Positions 1 through 6,344 of a stretch of 25,527 nt of DNA are shown in pieces. This DNA comes from CAYVNU01 sp964453265. Its GTDB lineage: Bacteria > Patescibacteriota > Doudnabacteria > UBA920. The number at the start of each line of letters is the position of its first letter. Within the stretch, counting starts at the first letter, position 1. Made by a program: the position numbers and the translations under genes. The notes beneath the pieces were generated by a model. That model saw only the letters and a list, made by a program, of their open reading frames with translations, was not told the DNA's origin and made no database searches. The DNA lies in the NCBI GenBank assembly GCA_964453265.1, contig CAYVNU010000017.1, forward strand, positions 1 to 25,527, written 5' to 3'.

Positions 1-903
1 TTAGGAGGTTTTGATGACACAGCAAAACTGACAGCTAATAAACTAAAAAGCCAGTCAGCTAATAAACTAAAAATTGCCGGTTATTCAAACAAAAATCCCG
101 CCGACAAAACAATCATCGAGGATATAAATAGATCAGGCGCGGACATTCTTTTTGTCGCATACGGACCAATTAAACAAGAGGAGTGGATTTACAAACATAA
201 AAACCAATTACCAACAGTAAAACTCTTTATTGGTCTTGGCGGCACGTTTGACTACATAGCCGGCAAGAAACTTAACCCGCCCAAATTTGTACGCGCTCTA
301 GGCCTAGAATGGCTATTTAGGCTTATAACCCAACCATATAGAATAAAGCGCATTTACAATGCCACCTTTGGACTGATTAAGCTTTTAGTAAAATATAAAT
401 TTTTTAAAACATTCCCACTAAGGCCGAATGTAGCTATAGTAATAAAAAATTTGACTAATGAAATTTTAATTTGCCAAAGGCAGCCGGTAATTTCCAAATT
501 CTATTCTGAAAAAAATACCTTAAAAAACCGGTTTGATAATTACTGGCAATTCCCGCAAGGGGGGATAGACAACAACGAAGACATTGTAAAAGCAGCAGAA
601 AGAGAAGCTTTGGAAGAAACCGGTTTAAAAAATTTAAAGTTCATTAGGCTTTCTAAAAAATTCCATTCGTACGAATGGAATAACGCAATTAGAAAAATAA
701 ATTTAAGCCGAAAACTTTTATACCGCGGCCAACTGCAGCACGTAGCCTATTTTAAATATTTTGGAAACCCTGAAGACGTTAAGGTTGATCAAAAAGAATT
801 TATAAATTTTAAATGGCTACCGCCAGCTGCTTTGCTAAATACAATCCATGAAGAAAGAGCAGGCCTGACAAAAATTGTGTTAGAAGATTTAAGCCTTTTT
901 TAA
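1..903 (+). CDS. WecG/TagA/CpsF-family glycosyltransferase fused to an RppH-like NUDIX hydrolase (5' end outside window)
   Basis: The reading frame is open from base 1 to the TAA at 901-903 (300 codons seen). Codons 1 to about 135 match the C-terminal half of the GT26 WecG/TagA glycosyltransferases, which add a ManNAc-type sugar to a lipid-linked glycan: a GADILFVAYG strand, the GLGGTFDYIAGK segment and an RALGLEWLFRL block. Codons 143-300 are a NUDIX domain: RPNVAIVIK first strand, WQFPQGG, and a perfect NUDIX box (G187, E193, R201-E202, E205-E206, G208), then YRGQ and EF motifs as in RppH, which removes pyrophosphate from RNA 5' ends or cleaves diadenosine polyphosphates. A TTG at 451 could be taken as a start, but it would delete the first NUDIX beta strand and no ATG lies in frame upstream, so one fused protein is the better reading. 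A join by assembly error cannot be excluded. Confidence 0.85.
   Translation, partial: LGGFDDTAKLTANKLKSQSANKLKIAGYSNKNPADKTIIEDINRSGADILFVAYGPIKQEEWIYKHKNQLPTVKLFIGLGGTFDYIAGKKLNPPKFVRALGLEWLFRLITQPYRIKRIYNATFGLIKLLVKYKFFKTFPLRPNVAIVIKNLTNEILICQRQPVISKFYSEKNTLKNRFDNYWQFPQGGIDNNEDIVKAAEREALEETGLKNLKFIRLSKKFHSYEWNNAIRKINLSRKLLYRGQLQHVAYFKYFGNPEDVKVDQKEFINFKWLPPAALLNTIHEERAGLTKIVLEDLSLF
32..73 (+). repeat. 18-bp direct repeat, 24-bp period, inside the glycosyltransferase
   Basis: The 18-mer CAGCTAATAAACTAAAAA occurs at 32-49 and again at 56-73. The period of 24 bp keeps the frame and duplicates eight residues (ANKLK is seen twice). It looks like a recent in-frame tandem duplication in a surface helix. 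Confidence 0.85.
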
Positions 904-905
904 GT

Positions 906-934
906 TTGAATAAAACAGCAAAAAAGAGTATAAT
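906..934 (+). promoter_or_regulatory. Sigma-70-type promoter for the small membrane protein
   Basis: TTGAAT (906-911) and a perfect TATAAT (929-934) are separated by 17 bp. The start of transcription would fall near 941, only about five bases before the ATG at 946. An AAAGGA sequence at 937-942 would be mostly outside the message. Confidence 0.7.
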
Positions 935-945
935 TTAAAGGAAAT

Positions 946-1299
946 ATGTATCAAAAAATCATTTCCAGCTTAGTCTTGTTTGCTGGCGAAGCTCTAATAA
1001 TTTACGCGGAAGTGCTTTCTGCAAAAATGTTTTATACAGAAAACAAAGCATTTTGGCCGGTAATTGGTAAAGTGGCTCTATTTGCTCTAGTTAGCACCTT
1101 TATGCTTTTGTGTGGCTATATGTTTGGCCTAAGGGCATTTAAAAATATTTGGATAGTTACAGTCATTTCGGTAACATCTATTTTGGTAGCCGAGCCATTA
1201 ATGACATACTTTGTTTCAAATCAAGTCCCAACCAAAGGCGCAGTAGCAGGATTATTATTAGGTTTTGTTGGATTAATACTAACCTTGACCTGGGAATAA
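946..1299 (+). CDS. Small four-helix integral membrane protein, function unknown
   Basis: The 117-residue product is hydrophobic throughout, with four predicted membrane segments at about residues 6-24, 38-60, 66-90 and 97-115 and very short loops. Length and pattern resemble small multidrug resistance/EamA-type half-transporters, but no diagnostic SMR glutamate context could be recognised, so no substrate is proposed. It has its own promoter just upstream and is followed after 42 bases by gltX on the same strand. The start at ATG 946 is preferred because it follows the promoter and an AAAGGA sequence. Coding status is well supported by the uninterrupted hydrophobic pattern; function is open. 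Confidence 0.7.
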   Translation: MYQKIISSLVLFAGEALIIYAEVLSAKMFYTENKAFWPVIGKVALFALVSTFMLLCGYMFGLRAFKNIWIVTVISVTSILVAEPLMTYFVSNQVPTKGAVAGLLLGFVGLILTLTWE

Positions 1300-1341
1300 T
1301 TCTTGTCATTCATTTAAATCTTATAATTCTTGTCAATCTTT

Positions 1342-2856
1342 ATGATTCGCACCCGCTTTGCCCCATCTCCAACTGGTTTTGTGCACATTGGTAATTTTCG
1401 TACCGCGCTTTTTTCGCATTTATGGGCAAAACATAACAATGGCACTTCTATTTTAAGAATTGAAGACACTGACCAAAAAAGAAAAGTAGAAGGCTCGGTA
1501 GAATATCTCTTAAAAGTTATGAAGTTAATGGGCATAGAATTTGACGAAGGTTTTTGCTTAGACAAAGACGGTCAAGTTTCAGAAAAAGGGGAGTTCGGCC
1601 CGTACTTACAATCTCAGCGCCTGGAAAAATATCAACAAGCCGCGCAAAAATTAATTTTAGAAAAAAAAGCCTACTACTGTTTTTGCTCCCAGCAAAGACT
1701 TGATGACTTGCGCAAAGAACAGGCTGCTTTAAAAAAACCGCCCATGTACGACAGGCACTGCCGGAATTTAAGCAATGAGGAAATAAACAAACAATTAGAA
1801 GAATTTAAAGCATCCGGAAAAAATCCGGTTGTTCGTTTTGCCATTCCCTTAGAAGGCGAAACTGTAGTACACGATTTAATTTACGGCGAAGTAAAATACG
1901 AACATAAAATTTTAGACGACCAAGTTATTATAAAATCTGATGGTTTTCCAACCTATCATTTAGCCGTAGTAGTAGACGATACGGAAATGAAAATTACCCA
2001 CGTCATAAGAGGCGAAGAATGGCTGCCTTCCACCCCAAAGCATATTTTAATCTACCAAGCCTTAGGTTATAAACCTACGGAATTCGCCCACTTGCCTTTA
2101 ATTTTAAATCCGGATAAAACCAAACTTTCCAAAAGACAAGGAGACGTGGCGACTGAAGATTATTTAAACAAAGGGTACTTGCCTAAAGCGCTCATAAACT
2201 TTGTCGCCCTGCTTGGCTGGAACCCTAAAACCGAACAGGAAATTTTTGATTTTAATGATTTAATAAAACAATTTGACTTAAGTAAAGTTAATAAATCGGG
2301 CGCGGTTTTCGATTTAGTCAAACTAGATTGGATAAACAGTCAATACATTAGGCAACTAGATATTTCCGAGCTGACAACCCAGCTTTTACCTTTTTGGCAA
2401 AAGTACTGGGCTGACAACCAGATAGATTTTGATAAAACCAAATTCCCTCGCGAATATTTTGAAAAAATTGCCGGCCTAGAGAAAGAACGCTTAAAAAAAC
2501 TTTCTGAGATAGGGGAGAGAACAGTTTACTTTTTTGTCCTGCCGGAATACAAACCCGAACTTCTAATTTGGAAAAAATCCGACAAAGAAAAAACTAAACA
2601 CATTCTAAAACAGCTGCAAAAATTAATAAATGATTTTTCACCCGCGGATTTTGAGCAGGCAAATTTAGAAAGTAAAATAAAAGAGTTTATTGCACAAAAT
2701 GCTTACGACAATGGCTCGGTTTTATGGCCGCTTAGACTGGCGCTTACCGGCCTGGAAAAAAGCCCTAGTCCGTTTGAGGTTTTAAGCGTTATGTTTATTG
2801 GCCACGGCAAACAGGAAATTTTAAACCGCTTAGAAACTGCTGAAAATAAACTATAG
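1342..2856 (+). CDS. gltX: Glutamyl-tRNA synthetase
   Basis: A 504-residue class I aminoacyl-tRNA synthetase that charges tRNA-Glu (possibly also tRNA-Gln if the amidotransferase route is used) in the cytoplasm. The Rossmann domain begins at once with RFAPSPTG and an HIGN version of the HIGH motif (residues 15-18). The KMSKS loop is KLSKR (261-265). A Cys-x-Cys at 113/115 with His139-Cys140 forms the zinc-binding knob seen in many bacterial enzymes. The C-terminal helical anticodon-binding region runs to the end. A TTG at 1330 would add four residues; ATG 1342 places the first beta strand at residue 2 as in the family. A TATAAT lies at 1322-1327, 14 bases before the ATG, with a TTGTCA upstream at poor (13-bp) spacing. 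The gene ends in TAG, which shows that TAG is a stop here. Confidence 0.96.
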   Translation: MIRTRFAPSPTGFVHIGNFRTALFSHLWAKHNNGTSILRIEDTDQKRKVEGSVEYLLKVMKLMGIEFDEGFCLDKDGQVSEKGEFGPYLQSQRLEKYQQAAQKLILEKKAYYCFCSQQRLDDLRKEQAALKKPPMYDRHCRNLSNEEINKQLEEFKASGKNPVVRFAIPLEGETVVHDLIYGEVKYEHKILDDQVIIKSDGFPTYHLAVVVDDTEMKITHVIRGEEWLPSTPKHILIYQALGYKPTEFAHLPLILNPDKTKLSKRQGDVATEDYLNKGYLPKALINFVALLGWNPKTEQEIFDFNDLIKQFDLSKVNKSGAVFDLVKLDWINSQYIRQLDISELTTQLLPFWQKYWADNQIDFDKTKFPREYFEKIAGLEKERLKKLSEIGERTVYFFVLPEYKPELLIWKKSDKEKTKHILKQLQKLINDFSPADFEQANLESKIKEFIAQNAYDNGSVLWPLRLALTGLEKSPSPFEVLSVMFIGHGKQEILNRLETAENKL

Positions 2857-2864
2857 ATACCTGC

Positions 2865-2881
2865 ATCTAAAAGCTTTAGAT
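2865..2881 (+). terminator. Short hairpin after gltX, possible weak terminator
   Basis: ATCTAAA (2865-2871) and TTTAGAT (2875-2881) form a perfect 7-bp AT-rich stem with a 3-base loop, followed by AATTTTG. The stem is weak and the T run short, so read-through is likely. Confidence 0.3.
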
Positions 2882-2910
2882 AATTTTGAGATGTCGATTT
2901 AACACTTTTT

Positions 2911-2939
2911 TTGCCCGTATTAGCAAAATATGGTATAAT
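2911..2939 (+). promoter_or_regulatory. Sigma-70-type promoter for the M23 peptidase gene
   Basis: TTGCCC (2911-2916) and a perfect TATAAT (2934-2939) are 17 bp apart. Only seven bases separate the -10 box from the ATG at 2947, so transcription would begin on or next to the start codon: a leaderless message. Confidence 0.7.
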
Positions 2940-2946
2940 TTTACTA

Positions 2947-4374
2947 ATGCGTATTCATTTTGAAACAAAAAAAACCAACAAAAAAGCTTTTTGGCTTAAG
3001 TCAAAAAGCCGTTTTGTTTTTGCTTGTTTTGGATTAATACTTTTTACTAGTTTTTGCGCTTATCAAAGCGTTTTTGCCGAACAAAATCCGGATGCCGCAA
3101 GCACAACCAGCGAAACAACTTCGGAAGTTAAGAAAATTGAAACTCCACCTGAAGAAAAACCTGATCCAAATGTAGAAAAACTCAATTCTGAAAAATCTGC
3201 AAACCAAAAAAAATTAGAAGAAATCAACCGGCAAATTCAAAATTTTACCAAACAAATTACAGACACTCAAAAAAAGTCCAGCAGCCTGCAAAATGAACTT
3301 TTTATTTACGACCGTCAAATTGCCACAGCAGAGCTGCAAATAGAGGGAAAACAAACCCAAATTGATGATACTCAACTCCAAATTGACGAACTCCAAAAGC
3401 TAATTGAGCAAAAAACCAGTGATATTGCAGAGAATAAAAAAATTCTTGCGCAATTAATATTACAATTAAATGAATTTGATGCCAATTATGGCTTAAAAAC
3501 AACAGTTGGCAGTGAAAGCTTGTCGGACTTTTTAGACCAAATCCAGTATACCCAAAACTTTCAGGGCAAAGTTTACCAACTGCTTCAAAAAATTAAAGAC
3601 TTAAAAAGCAAACTAGAAAAACAACAGTTTGATTTAAAAATTCAGTTGCAAAATCTTAAAGAACTGCAAAATCAGTTACAAATTGCCAAAGAATCTTTAA
3701 CCCAGCAAAAAAACCAAAAACAGCAACTATTAACCCAAACCCGCGGCATAGAAAAAAATTTCCAAAAACTTCTTTCGGCCAGCAAAAAAGAACAGGATGA
3801 TTTGCAAAAAGAAATTTCAGACTTAGATGAACAAATAAGAATCAAACTCGGCAAAAAAACAATTGCCGCGAAAAAAGGAGTTTTGGCTTGGCCAATGGAT
3901 GGAATTTTAACTCAAAAATACGGCAACACCGGTTTTACGGCTTTAGGCTATAATTTTCATAACGGCATAGATATCGCGGCTCCAGCTGGTCAACCTATTT
4001 ATGCGGCAGCAGACGGTAAGGTAATAAATACAGATATGAGTAACCAATCCTTTGGCAATTGGGTCGCCATTAAACACGATATAAGCACAAAAAATGGCTC
4101 CAGTCAGATAATTTCACTTTATGGTCATATGAGAAGCTTTAAAGTTAAAGCAGGTCAAAATGTTTCTCAAGGAGACATTATTGGCTATGAGGGCAACACC
4201 GGCAACACCACCAGAAAACTTTACGGACCTGAACGTGGATATCACATACACTTCGGCATATATGACGCCGAAGGTTTTGGTGTTAGCGAAGGAAAATATT
4301 CAAATATTTACGGCGATTATAAAGTGCCTTATGGGTATACATATAATCCGCTGGATTTTTTAGATAATCAATAA
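2947..4374 (+). CDS. Secreted coiled-coil peptidoglycan peptidase, M23 family (EnvC/PcsB-like)
   Basis: A 475-residue exported protein. Residues 1-20 are basic, 22-42 are a signal peptide or anchor ending near VFA-E, 46-75 are a low-complexity Pro/Glu/Thr linker, 76-300 are two long Gln/Lys-rich coiled-coil stretches broken by a globular patch near 180-205, and 311-475 are a LytM/M23 domain. Zinc ligands can be assigned: H338 and D342 in the HxxxD motif and H435 in the HIH motif, with H394 (YGH) as catalytic histidine. All are present, so the enzyme should cleave peptide cross-links. The layout matches EnvC/PcsB, whose coiled coil is worked by the FtsEX complex; ftsE and ftsX lie at 14746-16452. 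ATG 2947 is chosen over the in-frame TTG at 2911 because 2911 lies in the -35 box. The pilin/transglycosylase gene follows nine bases later, probably co-transcribed. Confidence 0.92.
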   Translation: MRIHFETKKTNKKAFWLKSKSRFVFACFGLILFTSFCAYQSVFAEQNPDAASTTSETTSEVKKIETPPEEKPDPNVEKLNSEKSANQKKLEEINRQIQNFTKQITDTQKKSSSLQNELFIYDRQIATAELQIEGKQTQIDDTQLQIDELQKLIEQKTSDIAENKKILAQLILQLNEFDANYGLKTTVGSESLSDFLDQIQYTQNFQGKVYQLLQKIKDLKSKLEKQQFDLKIQLQNLKELQNQLQIAKESLTQQKNQKQQLLTQTRGIEKNFQKLLSASKKEQDDLQKEISDLDEQIRIKLGKKTIAAKKGVLAWPMDGILTQKYGNTGFTALGYNFHNGIDIAAPAGQPIYAAADGKVINTDMSNQSFGNWVAIKHDISTKNGSSQIISLYGHMRSFKVKAGQNVSQGDIIGYEGNTGNTTRKLYGPERGYHIHFGIYDAEGFGVSEGKYSNIYGDYKVPYGYTYNPLDFLDNQ

Positions 4375-4383
4375 AATAAAATT

Positions 4384-5952
4384 ATGGCAAACAAAAATAA
4401 AAAATATTTTTTAATACTCTGCTTAGTGCAAATTTCTTTTGCTTGGTTAAATATTGCTTATGCGCAAACCGGCGCAGCAGACGGAGCAGATTCTGCAGAT
4501 TACAGGCAATTTAAAGTCCAGGACAGTATACAAAAATATTTATGCACTCCGACTGAGGCGGACACTACAAAACCCGGCTATAATGATTTATATCAAACCG
4601 ATCCTCAAAAGGCCTCCAACCAGGCTAGCGGGGATTTATATAATTGCATTAACCGCTTATATAAATTTGCCATAGCAATTGGCGCAAGCCTGGGGGTATT
4701 TTTTATTGTAATAGCAGGTTACATATACATAGATGCGGGCGGCAATGAAGAATCTGTTACCAAAGCCAAAGGCATACTAACCAGCACAATTGCGGCAATG
4801 GTTATTTTATTTTCCGGATATATTTTACTTAAAGCCATTAACCCGGAGCTCATTCAATTTAAACCCATCCAACCAAAAAGCGTTTTACTACTTAAAGAAC
4901 CTACCGGCACAACCGGCGGCGTCAAATCAAATTTTTGCCAAACAGCCAATTCTTATAATTGCAACGAGGCGGGAACCGCGCAGACATGTTCGCAATACGA
5001 TTCGTTCCTGAGCCAATATGGCTCAAGAATCAGCGGCACTGTAAATGGCAGTTCTTTATTAAAAGCTGTTATGTACCACGAGTCCAGATGCAAAACGGAT
5101 TTAGTTTCTTCTGCTGATGCTTACGGCTTAATGCAAATGAAAATACCAACTGCAAATACTTTTAAAGACAAATGTGGAATTACAGGCACCATAGATGCAA
5201 ACTGGTTTAAAAATAATCCCGGACCCAGTATTTGTCTTGCTGCTGAATATTTAAAATATTTAAATTCTTCTTGCGGTAGCGATGTAGGAAAACTTTTAAC
5301 TGGTTATGCTACGGGTAATTGCAATGAAGGCACGGCATGCCCAACAGCTGTTTCAGAGATGCTTGCGTGTTATAGCGGGCCTCCGGGTGCGTCTTCTTCC
5401 GGCAATCCCTACGTCACACCTCTATCAAGCACAGTAAAAGAAGCTGCTCAAAAAATCTTAAATTTAGACAATAAAGGTTTGGTAATAAATAAAACCGATT
5501 GCGATTGTCCTGGTAATTGCCCAATTAATAGTTTGCAAAGTATTTCTAAAGGTGAGGCTCCGATAAAAGATGGCCCGCTAAATGCCACACCGCCAAATAA
5601 AAGCTGTAACAACGGAACAGTTTCAACAGTTAGCTTAAGTATGTTAAACGGAATTTTATTGGCAGCCAACAACGGTTCTAACTTTGTAATAAATTCGTTA
5701 ACCGGCGGACACCACAGCAATGTAAACGACACTCATTATCAAGGTCGCGCTGCGGACTTAACGCCTGTCACAAAAACTAGTGCAGAACAAACCAAACTAG
5801 TCTCCTCGCTAAAATCCAGCCAAGCCACTAGCATAGCCCTTGAATGCGATATAAATGGCAGCCATATATACAAAGTCTTTGGCACCGCAATCCAAGACAG
5901 CGACCCTATGTGTATGAGTAAACCCGGTTATCATATTCACGTTGAATGGTAA
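4384..5952 (+). CDS. Three-part protein: VirB2-like pilin segment, lytic transglycosylase, M15-type peptidase
   Basis: A 522-residue protein. Residues 1-27 form a signal peptide ending AYA-Q. Residues 84-152 hold two membrane helices (about 95-117 and 131-150) joined by a short polar loop (AGGNEESVTKAKG), the layout of the type IV secretion pilin-like VirB2/TrbC proteins common in CPR genomes. Residues about 205-335 look like a goose-lysozyme/SLT transglycosylase core: catalytic Glu in MYHESRC (E233) and YGLMQM (247-252). Residues about 405-522 carry an M15/VanY-like zinc peptidase signature: H451 and D458 in HYQGRAAD, with H519 in the terminal GYHIHVEW. Many cysteines between 185 and 380 suggest disulfides outside the membrane. 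The protein joins a membrane pilin-like anchor to enzymes for both glycan and peptide bonds. It follows the M23 gene directly and ends at a strong terminator. The two enzyme assignments rest on short motifs. Confidence 0.8.
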   Translation: MANKNKKYFLILCLVQISFAWLNIAYAQTGAADGADSADYRQFKVQDSIQKYLCTPTEADTTKPGYNDLYQTDPQKASNQASGDLYNCINRLYKFAIAIGASLGVFFIVIAGYIYIDAGGNEESVTKAKGILTSTIAAMVILFSGYILLKAINPELIQFKPIQPKSVLLLKEPTGTTGGVKSNFCQTANSYNCNEAGTAQTCSQYDSFLSQYGSRISGTVNGSSLLKAVMYHESRCKTDLVSSADAYGLMQMKIPTANTFKDKCGITGTIDANWFKNNPGPSICLAAEYLKYLNSSCGSDVGKLLTGYATGNCNEGTACPTAVSEMLACYSGPPGASSSGNPYVTPLSSTVKEAAQKILNLDNKGLVINKTDCDCPGNCPINSLQSISKGEAPIKDGPLNATPPNKSCNNGTVSTVSLSMLNGILLAANNGSNFVINSLTGGHHSNVNDTHYQGRAADLTPVTKTSAEQTKLVSSLKSSQATSIALECDINGSHIYKVFGTAIQDSDPMCMSKPGYHIHVEW

Positions 5953-5957
5953 TAGAA

Positions 5958-5998
5958 AACCGCCCAAATCTGGAAAACAGAAAATGGGCGGTTTTTTT
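5958..5998 (+). terminator. Rho-independent terminator of the cell-wall gene pair
   Basis: AACCGCCCA (5958-5966) pairs with TGGGCGGTT (5985-5993) and is followed by a run of T to 5998. The loop holds its own small TCTG/CAGA hairpin. Confidence 0.9.
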
Positions 5999-6031
5999 AT
6001 CCCCCACAGATACCCACTAAGAAAGGGGAGT

Positions 6032-6068
6032 GTAAATTATTTTATATAATATTATTTAGATAATTTAC
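6032..6068. repeat. AT-rich inverted repeat, 9-bp arms
   Basis: GTAAATTAT (6032-6040) and ATAATTTAC (6060-6068) are perfect inverted copies around a 19-base A/T spacer. The right arm overlaps the next palindrome. Confidence 0.75.
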
Positions 6069-6105
6069 TTTTTAATATTAGTGATTGTATATATTAAAAA
6101 GTAAA
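6064..6105. repeat. Perfect 15-bp inverted repeat
   Basis: TTTACTTTTTAATAT (6064-6078) and ATATTAAAAAGTAAA (6091-6105) are exact inverted copies with a 12-base loop that contains AGTGATT. A complementary AATCACT lies at 6137-6143. It could be a cruciform, a protein-binding site or an RNA hairpin; nothing in the sequence decides which. Confidence 0.8.
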
Positions 6106-6267
6106 TAAAATTTTAATATAAAATAGACTAGGCAATAATCACTAGGATTATATATAAAAACAAATTAAAATAAATCCAACTCAATAACATAATTGCAAAA
6201 GCAGATTAAAATATTTATTAAGAATATAAAATTAAATATAAACTTTGATTGAAGCACAATTAATAAA

Positions 6268-6300
6268 CACAATGTCGCATAAGATACATTGTGCGACATT
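6268..6300. repeat. Two overlapping, mutually exclusive hairpins
   Basis: CACAATGT (6268-6275) pairs with ACATTGTG (6286-6293). Alternatively AATGTCGCA (6271-6279) pairs with TGCGACATT (6292-6300). The arms overlap, so only one can form at a time. It lies just past the desulfurase terminator in the convergent gap. Confidence 0.75.
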
Positions 6301-6311
6301 ATAGATATTTG

Positions 6312-6340
6312 ATAAAACCGCTACTCCCTAGCGGTTTTAT
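6312..6340 (-). terminator. Terminator of the cysteine desulfurase operon, probably bidirectional
   Basis: A perfect 12-bp stem (ATAAAACCGCTA, 6312-6323, with TAGCGGTTTTAT, 6329-6340) around CTCCC lies four bases past the desulfurase stop codon. The arm ends supply a TTTTAT tail on both strands. Confidence 0.85.
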
Positions 6341-6344
6341 GCTT

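Larger units (their letters stand above)
5999..6311. other. Very AT-rich gap without a gene, rich in inverted repeats
   Basis: About 310 bases between two convergent transcription units contain no convincing ORF. Apart from the first 30 bases and the hairpin near 6270 the sequence is almost all A and T. It holds nested inverted repeats (6032-6068, 6064-6105) and a two-state hairpin (6268-6300), annotated separately. No consensus DnaA box, tRNA or known RNA family was recognised in it. Confidence 0.6.

Noticed and set aside
451..903. Separate NUDIX gene starting at TTG 451
   Set aside because: The frame is open through all upstream bases and the first NUDIX strand (RPNVAIVIK) lies before 451, so a fused protein is more likely.
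5999..6311. CRISPR array in the AT-rich gap
   Set aside because: No repeats at regular spacing; only inverted repeats, and no cas gene in the window.
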